Shown here: piece by piece, positions 30,381 to 37,402 of the stretch
Layout: every line of letters begins with the position of its first letter
Position numbering within the stretch: position 1 is the first letter of the stretch
DNA from: M3007 sp964589365
GTDB lineage: Bacteria; Bacteroidota; Bacteroidia; Chitinophagales; Saprospiraceae
DNA length: 37,456 nt
NCBI GenBank assembly: GCA_964589365.1
Contig: CAZPTQ010000023.1
Location: forward strand, 1 to 37,456
Direction: 5' to 3'
The notes under the pieces: model-generated
Database searches by the model: none
What the model was told of the DNA's origin: nothing
What the model saw: only the letters and a program-made list of their open reading frames with translations
Position numbers and translations under genes: made by a program

Positions 30381-31194
30381 GATTTACTGCGGGGTAGTAG
30401 AACCCACACAAGGATGGCTTGCCAATTTGCTTCTTATACCCTGCATATTTGCCCTTTGTCTTATCGCCTGCGGGAATGTCGAAACAAGCACATCGTCTGC
30501 TCAAATGCAGGTTTCGCCTGACCGATTTGCGGCCGATTCTCTGCCAATACCTGCACCAGTGAACAAGGAATATTTGTTGGGAAAATTCAAGCCTGCCGAG
30601 CATCCTGATTTCGTGCCTGTTGGCAAACCATACGCCGATAAACCTGGCATGATGTTGCGAAAAGAGGCATTTGAAGCCTTCAAAAAAATGTGGGAAAGTG
30701 CCCAAAAAGCAGGTATTTCGCTCAAAATAATTTCCTCCACACGCACTTTTGAGCAGCAAAAAAACATTTGGGAAGGCAAATGGAGCCGTTTTGCCCAAGA
30801 AACCCCTGCGCCTAAAAAGCGCGCCCTGAAAATTTTGGAGTTTTCTTCCATGCCGGGTTCTTCCCGCCACCACTGGGGAACCGATATAGACCTGAATGAT
30901 CTTAACAATGCCGCTTTTGAGTCGGGTGGCAAGCACGAAAAAGTGTACGAATGGCTCACTGCCCACGCCCATGAGTTTGGCTTTTGTCAGCCTTATACAT
31001 CAGGAAGGCTGCATGGTTACCACGAAGAAAAGTGGCATTGGAGTTATACGCCGCTGAGCAAGCCCTTTTTGGCGCAATACAAAACGAGCGTCACAGATGC
31101 TGATATCCAAGGGTTTCAGGGATCAAACTTGGCGGGAGAAATTGGTGCGGTGCAGCATTATGTGCTGGGTATAAATCAGGATTGCACCGAGTAA
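30364..31194 (+). CDS. M15-family peptidase lipoprotein (VanY-like D,D-carboxypeptidase)
   Basis: A 276-residue exported lipoprotein. The signal has a long basic N-region then LLLIPCIFALCLIAC, with the lipid Cys at residue 36. The M15B zinc site is S-x-H-x-x-G-x-A/D-x-D (S167-R-H169 ... D176, SRHHWGTDID), and the second His-containing motif is EEKWHW (H225). Such enzymes trim the terminal D-alanine of peptidoglycan stem peptides. The ATG at 30364 overlaps the thioredoxin gene by 17 nt in another frame, so start choice is not fully fixed, but the signal peptide requires a start near here. A long inverted repeat follows. Confidence 0.8.
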   Translation: MLKINRIYCGVVEPTQGWLANLLLIPCIFALCLIACGNVETSTSSAQMQVSPDRFAADSLPIPAPVNKEYLLGKFKPAEHPDFVPVGKPYADKPGMMLRKEAFEAFKKMWESAQKAGISLKIISSTRTFEQQKNIWEGKWSRFAQETPAPKKRALKILEFSSMPGSSRHHWGTDIDLNDLNNAAFESGGKHEKVYEWLTAHAHEFGFCQPYTSGRLHGYHEEKWHWSYTPLSKPFLAQYKTSVTDADIQGFQGSNLAGEIGAVQHYVLGINQDCTE

Positions 31195-31200
31195 GCTGAT

Positions 31201-31305
31201 TTACGATTTTGGATTTTGGATTTACGATTAATATGATCCGAAAAAGGCACGAATCGCCTCTTTTTCGGATCGTGTTAATCGTAAATCGTAAATCGTAAAT
31301 CGTAA
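31201..31305. terminator. Inverted repeat of AATCGTAA words between convergent genes
   Basis: The left arm (31201-31247) and right arm (31256-31305) pair over long stretches: GATCCGAAAAA with TTTTTCGGATC, and TTTACGATTAA with TTAATCGTAAA, with a few mismatches. The right arm holds four tandem copies of an AAATCG-type unit. The M15 stop (31192-31194) is just before it. The PTPS stop (31306-31308 in the left copy) is just after it. Confidence 0.65.
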
Positions 31306-31331
31306 TTAGCCTACTTCTACAGAATTCCTTG
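31277..31331 (+). other. Left contig end: 55-nt overlap with the right contig
   Basis: These 55 nt (AATCGTAAATCG... through the PTPS stop to ...CCTTG) are identical to 31432-31486. The PTPS gene end thus appears twice. The left copy is an assembly overlap, not a second gene. Confidence 0.9.
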
Positions 31332-31431
31332 NNNNNNNNNNNNNNNNNNNNNNNNNNNNNNNNNNNNNNNNNNNNNNNNNNNNNNNNNNNNNNNNNNNNN
31401 NNNNNNNNNNNNNNNNNNNNNNNNNNNNNNN
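31332..31431. other. Assembly gap of exactly 100 N
   Basis: One hundred N in a row is a conventional placeholder of unknown length. The sequence on both sides overlaps by 55 nt, so the real DNA is probably continuous here. Confidence 0.95.
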
Positions 31432-31460
31432 AATCGTAAATCGTAAATCGTAAATCGTAA

Positions 31461-31865
31461 TTAGCCTACTTCTACAGAATTCCTTGGCGTTTCGTACAGC
31501 CGGACGTGCAAATCAAATTTTTCGGGCAATTGTTCCCGCAGGATACGCCAAATGACGAGGCAAATATTTTCCGCAGATGGAATCAGATTGCGGAACTCCT
31601 CGGTATCAAGATTTAGGTTTTTGTGGTCAAAACGCGCTTCGATCTCGTTTTTGATCAGCTGCGCAAGCCAGGCCAAATCTACCACCATGCCTGTATCGGG
31701 GTCAATTTCACCCGTTACCCGTACTTCCATTTCATAGTTATGTCCATGAAAATTGGGATTATTGCACAGTCCGAACACTTCGCGGTTTTTCTCGTCAGTC
31801 CAGGCAGGATTGTGCAAACGGTGGGCAGCGTTGAAATGAGCACGGCGCGTGACGGATACTTTCAT
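31461..31865 (-). CDS. 6-pyruvoyl-tetrahydropterin synthase / QueD family
   Basis: A 134-residue enzyme from the ATG at 31865; a longer open frame upstream overlaps the divergent gene and is not needed. The zinc ligands are H15 (HFNAAHRLH), H40 and H42 (FHGHNYEMEV), and the catalytic Cys is C34 in LCNNPNFHGHN. FDHKNLNLD and the conserved glutamate in the SVEVG terminus complete the family pattern. The spacing C-N-N-P-N-x-H-G-H-N-Y resembles PTPS from pterin biosynthesis, but many bacterial members make queuosine (QueD). The reaction starts from dihydroneopterin triphosphate. No other queC/D/E/F genes are nearby. Confidence 0.85.
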   Translation of the reverse strand: MKVSVTRRAHFNAAHRLHNPAWTDEKNREVFGLCNNPNFHGHNYEMEVRVTGEIDPDTGMVVDLAWLAQLIKNEIEARFDHKNLNLDTEEFRNLIPSAENICLVIWRILREQLPEKFDLHVRLYETPRNSVEVG

Positions 31866-31907
31866 GGTAGAAATGGTAGAAATGTGAGCAGCTGAGGATT
31901 TATTGAG

Positions 31908-31915
31908 CAAACATA
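31908..31915 (-). promoter_or_regulatory. -7 promoter box of the PTPS gene
   Basis: The minus strand reads TATGTTTG, a perfect TAnnTTTG box, 42 nt before the ATG at 31865. No -33 box is evident. Confidence 0.4.
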
Positions 31916-32004
31916 CCTGAATCCCCGATTGTTCTAATCTGAAAAGCAGGCAACGACTTTCCCTTCGATTACGTCCCAGCCTCGGCGATACCTTACCTAC
32001 CGAT

Positions 32005-35000
32005 TTGAAGTATTTTTTGTCATCCCGGAAACATCTGTCTATTGCACGGAGCACTTCCCGAAAGTGTGGTACTTTCGGGAAGTTGGCACTTCTTATGCTC
32101 CTTCCGTTCCTCGCAGCAGCCCAATATTCCAACCTACGCGAGCGGGTACTGGACGCGCAGGTTCCGATGCAAATGCTTGATTCTTTGACAGTGGTAGTAC
32201 CCTTGGTTTTTGTTTCGGATGTTTTTTCGGGGCAAAAACTCGACGCGCGTTTTTTTTCTTTGGAGAATAATTGGCTTCACACCGACACCGCCGCGCTGCA
32301 CTTGGCCTTCCCCGAATGTTCCAAAATCTTGGTACGCTATCGGGTACTGCCCTTCAATCTTGGCGCTAAAATCAGTCGGCTCGATACCATCGCCATCCGC
32401 CGCCGCGTAAACGCTGATGCCATCGAATTTGATTACGAACCTTATCAGCCTACAAAGCAGCTTTGGGAACAAAGCGGGCTTTCATCGTCCGGTGCCTACA
32501 CACGCGGGCTTTCATTCGGCAACAGCCAAAACCTCGTTTTCAACTCCAGCCTCAACCTCCAACTCAACGGCAAACTCGGCAATGATCTCGAACTGACCGC
32601 TGCGCTTTCCGACAATACCATTCCACTTCAACCCGACGGTACCACTCGCCAGCTCCAGGAATTCGACCGTATTTTTATCCAGTTGAAACGAAAAAACGCG
32701 ACACTCACGGCGGGAGATTTTGATCTCACCCCTCCCGAGGGTTATTTCTCCAATTATTTCAAAAGGCTGCAAGGAGCAATGGTAACAGTTGAAGGCCTGA
32801 AGTTGAACGTTCGACCCTCCTTCGGCAAGCCTCCAAAGGGTAAAAATTTCAAACCCAAAAACCAATCTTCACCCAATATCCCAATATCCCTCCGCGCCGC
32901 CGCAGCCATATCCAGGGGCAAATTCGCCCGCCAAACCATACAAGGCCAGGAAGGAAACCAAGGGCCTTACCGTTTGCAGGGTGCTGATGGAGAACGTTTT
33001 ATCATTGTGCTGGCTGGCACGGAAAAGGTTTTTGCCGACGGCCAATTGCTGCGCCGAGGACAAGAAGACGATTACACGGTGGACTACAATTTGGGCGAAC
33101 TGACGTTCACGCCACGGCGGCTCATCACGAAAGACATCCGTATAATTGTCGAATTTGAATACGCCGTGCAGGCCTACCTGCGCTCCACCGTGGCAGCCAA
33201 TGCCAGTTGGCAAATGCCCCGTGCCAAAGTCTTTTTCAACCTCTACTCCGAACAAGATAGTCGCAACAATGGTGGTGCGCAGGAACTCTCCCCTACGGAG
33301 CGCAACCGCCTCGCTCAAGTCGGCGATGACTTGCAAAATGCATACGCTCCAGGCATTGATACTTTAGACGCTTTTGACCCGGCGCGGGTGCTGTACAGCT
33401 TGACAGACACGGTGTTGTGCGGTCAGCCAAGACAAATTTTGAATTACAGCACAAACCCCGATTCGGCCCGCTATGCCGCTCGCTTCACGGAAGTTCCTGT
33501 GGGGCAGGGCAATTATGTGCTGGCAAATACGGCTGCCAATGGGCGCGTGTTTCGCTGGAGTCCGCCCGATCCCAACACTTGCCAGCCAACAGGCAATTTC
33601 GAACCCATCGTGCGCCTTGTCTCTCCAGAAACACGGCAATTATATGCCTTGGGCGGTGATTTTCAGCCCTTTAAAAATTCCAAACTTCAAGCAGAAATAG
33701 CACTCAGCAGCCGCGATCTCAATCGTTTTTCACCGTTGGGAAATGCTGACAATGTAGGGACAGCGGCCTTGGTCGGTTGGCGGCAGGGGTTTGGGTTTGG
33801 GAAGCGCGATCTCGGTAGCACGGCCTTTAGGCCGTCGGGAGTTGCGCCGTTTACGGCGCAGGATTCAAGCAATTTGCGGGGCGTAAACGCCCCCTTTCCC
33901 GACGGCCTAAAGGCCATGCCACCAAGGTCATTTCGAGGCGCCTTCTTCGCCAACTACGAATTTGCTGCCCGTGATTTTCGTCCGCTAAATCCTTATCGCC
34001 CGGCGGAATTTATACGAGACTGGAATATTGGAACAAGCCAGGACACCACGGCGGAGCATTTGGCAAAAGCGGGTATTTCGTTGGAAAAGAACAAGTTGGG
34101 TGGGCTGCGTTACGAGTTTGGTGCATTTAGGCGAGAAGGTTTTTATGAAGGAACGCGGCATTCGGGTGGCTGGCGTATACAGCGCAAAGGCTGGGACTTG
34201 TCTAGCGAAGCCAACCTTTTGCAAACCGATGGACAAACCGAACGCACCCGTTTTTCGCGTCCCAAAGCCGATTTTTCCAAGACATTTTTTGTAAAAAAAG
34301 ACAGTGCCTCGCAGCGTGCATTGCTCAAAATAGGCCTTTACGGAGAACGCGAAAAAAACGCTCGCCGCGCCGCGCTGGCAGACACGCTTTCTGGGGTGAG
34401 CTTCTGGTATGATTTGCTTCGTGTTTATTTCCAAACGCCTGAAAATCAAGGTGCCTGGCAGTTTGGCGGGCATCTTTCACAACGCAACGATTATGCTCCT
34501 TCAGGCAATGTGTTCCAACAAAACACCGAAGCGCGGGAGCTCAATTTGAATGGTACCTGGAATAACGCAGCCCGTGGAAGGCACCAATCACCGATAAACC
34601 AGTCCACCAATCTACCAATCACCAATCTACCAATCACCAGTCCCCCATCCACCAATCACCAATTAACTTGGGTTCTCACCCTCCGCCGTCTCCGCATCCT
34701 CGCGCCCGAACTGACCAAGGAGGATGCTCAAAACACCTACCTCGGCAGAGCAGACTACAGTCTTTCTGCCTGGAAAAACGCACTGGGTCTCACCACTGGC
34801 TACGAACTAGGCTCTGGCCAAAGCCCGCGCATCGAGTTCAATTATTTTGCAGTAAACCCCGGACAAGGTAATTTCACTTGGGTCGACCGCAACCAGGACA
34901 GCATTTTGCAGGTGGACGAGATGGAAATCGCGGTGTTCCAGGATCAGGCGAACTATGTGCGCTTAGCGGTGACTACTCCCGATTATGTACGCACCAACAA

Positions 35001-35868
35001 CGTGGCGCTCAACCAGACCCTGCGGCTCGAGCCGCGTTTGCTCTGGCCCACGGCGAAACGTGGCTGGCGGAAGCGGTTAGGCCGACTCTCGACGCAAAGT
35101 ACCCTTCAAATCAACCGACGGACTTTTTCCGGAGCAAGTGGGGTGAGGGCCTGGGATCCGTTTCAATCAAGCGTGGCGGATACAGCACTGTCCACCCTGA
35201 GTTCGACGGTACGGAACATTTTATTTGTCAACCGCGCCCAGCCAGCATGGGACGCCTCTATTTCAACGGGCGATAACCGCAGCCAATTGGCACTTACTAC
35301 GGGCTTCGAGCAACGCCGCGCGAAGGACTACGCATTGCATCTCCGCGCCAACCTCAGTCGCCGATGGAGCGCAGAGGCAGATTTCGCAAACTCGCTTAAA
35401 AGCAGTGAAAATCAGGCGTTTGTCTCAAGAAACTATAATCTTGAATCTTGGGAACTTGGCCCCAAAATGACCTGGCTCCCGATCCGTGGCTTCCGCATCG
35501 TGGCAAACATGAAATGGGAAACCAGTCGCAATACGCTCCCTGCTGCCGAACGCGCCGATCAAACAAACTGGACCGCAGAGTTGACCTGGAATCCGAGCTC
35601 GAAAGCTAATGCGCAGGGTTTTAAAGCCGCAACTTCTTTGCGATTGAAAGGCACTTTTGCTGATGTGCGCTACACGGGAGCGCCCAATTCTGCGGTGGCG
35701 TTTGCGATGTTGGAGGGTTTGCAAAATGGCAAGAACTTTCTTTGGAACCTGACGCTGGACCGCCAACTTTCAAAATCAATGCAGCTTAGTCTTAATTATG
35801 AGGGAAGAAAGACGGGGGAGAATAGGGTGGTGCATGTAGGGCGGGCACAAGTGCGGGCGGTGTTTTAG
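32005..35868 (+). CDS. Large outer-membrane barrel-like protein, Bacteroidota-specific, unknown function
   Basis: A protein of up to 1287 residues. The hydrophobic core KLALLMLLPFLAAAQ is a signal-peptide end, but no ATG precedes it in frame, so the start is unclear: TTG 32005, or an internal TTG/ATG near 32086-32095. The N-terminal ~300 residues include LNLQLNGKLGNDLELTAALS and LTAGDFDLTPPEGYFSNYFK, a segment also found in large uncharacterised Bacteroidota surface proteins. A further part resembles the SprA-type motif GPYRLQGADGERFIIVLAG ... YTVDYNLGELTF. The C-terminal half is beta-rich, and the final Phe (VGRAQVRAVF) fits an outer-membrane barrel. At least three low-complexity insertions are in frame. 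The role is unknown. Confidence 0.65.
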   Translation: MKYFLSSRKHLSIARSTSRKCGTFGKLALLMLLPFLAAAQYSNLRERVLDAQVPMQMLDSLTVVVPLVFVSDVFSGQKLDARFFSLENNWLHTDTAALHLAFPECSKILVRYRVLPFNLGAKISRLDTIAIRRRVNADAIEFDYEPYQPTKQLWEQSGLSSSGAYTRGLSFGNSQNLVFNSSLNLQLNGKLGNDLELTAALSDNTIPLQPDGTTRQLQEFDRIFIQLKRKNATLTAGDFDLTPPEGYFSNYFKRLQGAMVTVEGLKLNVRPSFGKPPKGKNFKPKNQSSPNIPISLRAAAAISRGKFARQTIQGQEGNQGPYRLQGADGERFIIVLAGTEKVFADGQLLRRGQEDDYTVDYNLGELTFTPRRLITKDIRIIVEFEYAVQAYLRSTVAANASWQMPRAKVFFNLYSEQDSRNNGGAQELSPTERNRLAQVGDDLQNAYAPGIDTLDAFDPARVLYSLTDTVLCGQPRQILNYSTNPDSARYAARFTEVPVGQGNYVLANTAANGRVFRWSPPDPNTCQPTGNFEPIVRLVSPETRQLYALGGDFQPFKNSKLQAEIALSSRDLNRFSPLGNADNVGTAALVGWRQGFGFGKRDLGSTAFRPSGVAPFTAQDSSNLRGVNAPFPDGLKAMPPRSFRGAFFANYEFAARDFRPLNPYRPAEFIRDWNIGTSQDTTAEHLAKAGISLEKNKLGGLRYEFGAFRREGFYEGTRHSGGWRIQRKGWDLSSEANLLQTDGQTERTRFSRPKADFSKTFFVKKDSASQRALLKIGLYGEREKNARRAALADTLSGVSFWYDLLRVYFQTPENQGAWQFGGHLSQRNDYAPSGNVFQQNTEARELNLNGTWNNAARGRHQSPINQSTNLPITNLPITSPPSTNHQLTWVLTLRRLRILAPELTKEDAQNTYLGRADYSLSAWKNALGLTTGYELGSGQSPRIEFNYFAVNPGQGNFTWVDRNQDSILQVDEMEIAVFQDQANYVRLAVTTPDYVRTNNVALNQTLRLEPRLLWPTAKRGWRKRLGRLSTQSTLQINRRTFSGASGVRAWDPFQSSVADTALSTLSSTVRNILFVNRAQPAWDASISTGDNRSQLALTTGFEQRRAKDYALHLRANLSRRWSAEADFANSLKSSENQAFVSRNYNLESWELGPKMTWLPIRGFRIVANMKWETSRNTLPAAERADQTNWTAELTWNPSSKANAQGFKAATSLRLKGTFADVRYTGAPNSAVAFAMLEGLQNGKNFLWNLTLDRQLSKSMQLSLNYEGRKTGENRVVHVGRAQVRAVF
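32053..32083. repeat. Perfect 13-bp hairpin at the 5' end of the 1287-aa gene
   Basis: ACTTCCCGAAAGT (32053-32065) is exactly complementary to ACTTTCGGGAAGT (32071-32083), with a 5-nt loop. It ends 12 nt before the ATG at 32095 and sits where the N-region of the signal peptide should be. The palindrome has the look of an inserted intergenic element. Confidence 0.75.
32866..32893 (+). repeat. In-frame CAATATCC repeat in the 1287-aa gene
   Basis: The stretch CACCCAATATCCCAATATCC reads SSPNIPIS in frame. The same AATATCC word makes the convergent inverted repeat at 20773-20830. The surrounding residues (GKPPKGKNFKPKNQ) are also low complexity. Confidence 0.45.
33822..33915. repeat. Palindromic GC-rich element inserted in frame in the 1287-aa gene
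   Basis: Perfect 18-bp outer arms: GGCCTTTAGGCCGTCGGG (33822-33839) and its complement (33898-33915). Inside are two smaller palindromes, GCGCCGTTTACGGCGC (33844-33859) and GGGGCGTAAACGCCCC (33878-33893). The element is read through as AFRPSGVAPFTAQDSSN and so on. The reverse strand encodes a similar FRPSG peptide because of the symmetry. Confidence 0.85.
34582..34665 (+). repeat. In-frame CCAATCACC-type repeat in the 1287-aa gene
   Basis: About eight words of the kind ACCAATC/CCAATCACC run at 34582-34665, giving the peptide HQSPINQSTNLPITNLPIT and further S/T/P/N residues. The same word family is present in the BNR gene near 24700, again in the coding-strand sense. The frame is kept on both sides. 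Confidence 0.8.
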
Positions 35869-35886
35869 GGGGGACCGCCAGTCACC

Positions 35887-36065
35887 CTACGCAGCGCGCA
35901 ATATCTTTTCCATCTTAAGATCTTTCGCCAATTCATCCACTAACTTTTCTAAATATTTAACTTGCTGTGTCGGCCTTTCTTCTCCACTTTTGTTAAATAC
36001 ATAGAATAGACCGAGGCGAAGGTCATTTTTGCAATACGCTGATTGTGTGCGTTGGAATTATTCAT
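35887..36065 (-). pseudogene. DUF2200 gene with internal deletion
   Basis: The ATG at 36065 opens MNNSNAHNQRIAKMTFASVY, then SMYLTKVEKKGR: the N-terminus of the ~118-residue DUF2200 family. After GR the frame is lost, with a stop at 35951. In the next frame TQQVKYLEKLVDELAKDLKM through EKILRAA then TAG (35887-35889) is the family's C-terminus. About 55 internal residues are missing and the deletion shifts the frame. The junction is at GGCCG|ACACAG. DUF2200 proteins have no known function. The copy cannot be functional. Confidence 0.8.
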
Positions 36066-36344
36066 ACTTCCTATCATTATAAGGCGGATTCGAGTTGCAG
36101 AAGTGTGCTTGCTCCAATTATTTTGGTGGCGGGTTTAGGGAGTAAGACAGGGTTGGTGGGATAAAAGAGAGGATAACCGGATTACTTTTGAGTCGCAGTC
36201 TGTGAAATAATTCGCCCCGCGAGTTACGCACGCCTCTGAACCTGTACAAGCCCTCCGCTCACTGGCCACAGGACAACCCTCGATGCTCCTCCGCTGGGTG
36301 CTCCACAGCGCAAAAAGCCCCTTTAATGGCCTCAATGAGCGCAG
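36066..36344. other. Spacer without gene between the DUF2200 remnant and psuG
   Basis: No family-like reading frame is visible. The stretch near 36245-36330 is GC-rich and contains several short palindrome-like words (GCTCCTCCGCTGGGTGCTCC, CCCTCCGCTC), so it may be another intergenic repeat, but I cannot assign it. Confidence 0.4.
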
Positions 36345-37253
36345 CTACAGACACACTGCTATTTCCCCCCCCAACCGCGCATTATTCAACACCAGTTCAA
36401 TATTGGTTTGCAAACTCTTTCCGCCCGTCAAATTTTCAATTTTGGTCAACAAAAACGGCGTAATCGCTTTGCCACGAATACCTTGCCGCTCCGCTTCAGC
36501 CACCGCTTCGGCGATGGTTTTTTCCATCAAATCGGCATCTAATTGGTATGCTTCTGGCACCGGGTTAGCGATGAGCACCCCGCCGCGTGGGTCTATTTCC
36601 CATTTGGTTTTTAAGAGACGGGCAATTTCCGCAGCCGAATCCAATCGGAAATCAACTCCAAAATCGCTGCGTCTCGTGTAAAACGCCGGGAATTCATCGC
36701 TGTGGTAGCCCACTATGGGCACTCCCATCGTTTCAAGATATTCGAGGGTGAGACCGAGGTCGAGGATGCTTTTTGCGCCTGCGCTCACCACGGCTACCGG
36801 GGTTTGAGCCAGTTCCTGCAAGTCAGCCGAAATATCCATCGTGGTGGCCGCACCGCGATGCACTCCACCGATACCTCCTGTTGCAAAAATACGGATGCCC
36901 GCGAGATGGGCCACTATCATGGTAGAAGCCACCGTGGTAGCGCCGTGTTTGCCCTGACTGACCAGGTAAGCCAAGTCCCGGCGGCTGGCCTTTGGAATTT
37001 TTGCAGCTTCTTTTCCGAGCAGTTCGATGTCATTCATGCTCAGTCCGGCCATAAGTTTTCCGCCGATGATGGCGCAGGTTGCGGGGGTGGCACCAGCCTC
37101 TCGCACCGTTTTTTCTGCCAACAGGGCAGTTTCTACATTTTGGGGAAATGGCATTCCGTGGGCAATGATTGTGCTTTCGAGGGCTACCAATGGGCGGTTT
37201 TCTTGTAGCGCGGCGCGGACTTCGATGGAGAGCGAAAGGTGCGGATTGAGCAT
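36345..37253 (-). CDS. psuG: Pseudouridine-5'-phosphate glycosidase
   Basis: A 302-residue cytosolic enzyme that splits pseudouridine 5'-phosphate into uracil and ribose 5-phosphate (reversible), in pseudouridine breakdown. Family motifs are plain: PLVALESTIIAHGMPFPQN, TPATCAIIGGKLMAGLS, RIFATGGIGGVHRGA, VVSAGAKSILDLGLTLEYLE, GYHSDEFPAFYTRRS and LTGGKSLQTNIELVLNNA. The lysine of VSAGAKSILD is the expected Schiff-base residue. The usual partner kinase PsuK is not in the window. The start (ATG 37253) is preceded by an ACAGGAT repeat run. Confidence 0.92.
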   Translation of the reverse strand: MLNPHLSLSIEVRAALQENRPLVALESTIIAHGMPFPQNVETALLAEKTVREAGATPATCAIIGGKLMAGLSMNDIELLGKEAAKIPKASRRDLAYLVSQGKHGATTVASTMIVAHLAGIRIFATGGIGGVHRGAATTMDISADLQELAQTPVAVVSAGAKSILDLGLTLEYLETMGVPIVGYHSDEFPAFYTRRSDFGVDFRLDSAAEIARLLKTKWEIDPRGGVLIANPVPEAYQLDADLMEKTIAEAVAEAERQGIRGKAITPFLLTKIENLTGGKSLQTNIELVLNNARLGGEIAVCL

Positions 37254-37276
37254 TTCGACAGGTTTTTCTTTTTTGA

Positions 37277-37302
37277 CAGGATTTACAGGATGAACAGGAT
37301 GT
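37277..37302 (+). repeat. Short ACAGGAT tandem repeat upstream of psuG
   Basis: Three ACAGGAT words at 9-nt spacing (ACAGGATTT, ACAGGATGA, ACAGGATG). Similar ACAGGAT runs are familiar between genes in Bacteroidota genomes. The stretch continues with an A/T-rich inverted word pair (CAGATTTAAATCCTG). Confidence 0.5.
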
Positions 37303-37370
37303 GACCAGATTTAAATCCTGATTTAAAATTTTTTCAAGCACAAAGGTTGCTAATTTGCCAAAGCAGAAAT

Positions 37371-37378
37371 TACCTTTG
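37371..37378 (+). promoter_or_regulatory. -7 promoter box of tRNA-Asn
   Basis: TACCTTTG is a perfect TAnnTTTG box 25 nt before the tRNA 5' end. A TTTG at 37354-37357 is closer than the usual -33 spacing. Confidence 0.5.
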
Positions 37379-37402
37379 CACCCGCTTTTGAAAAAAAGCA
37401 AT

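Noticed and set aside
31277..31331. A second copy of the PTPS gene end
   Set aside because: It is a 55-nt contig overlap at an N gap, not a duplication.
36135..36335. Short minus-strand open frame between DUF2200 and psuG
   Set aside because: Composition is not protein-like, the stretch seems repeat-derived, and no family or signal is visible.
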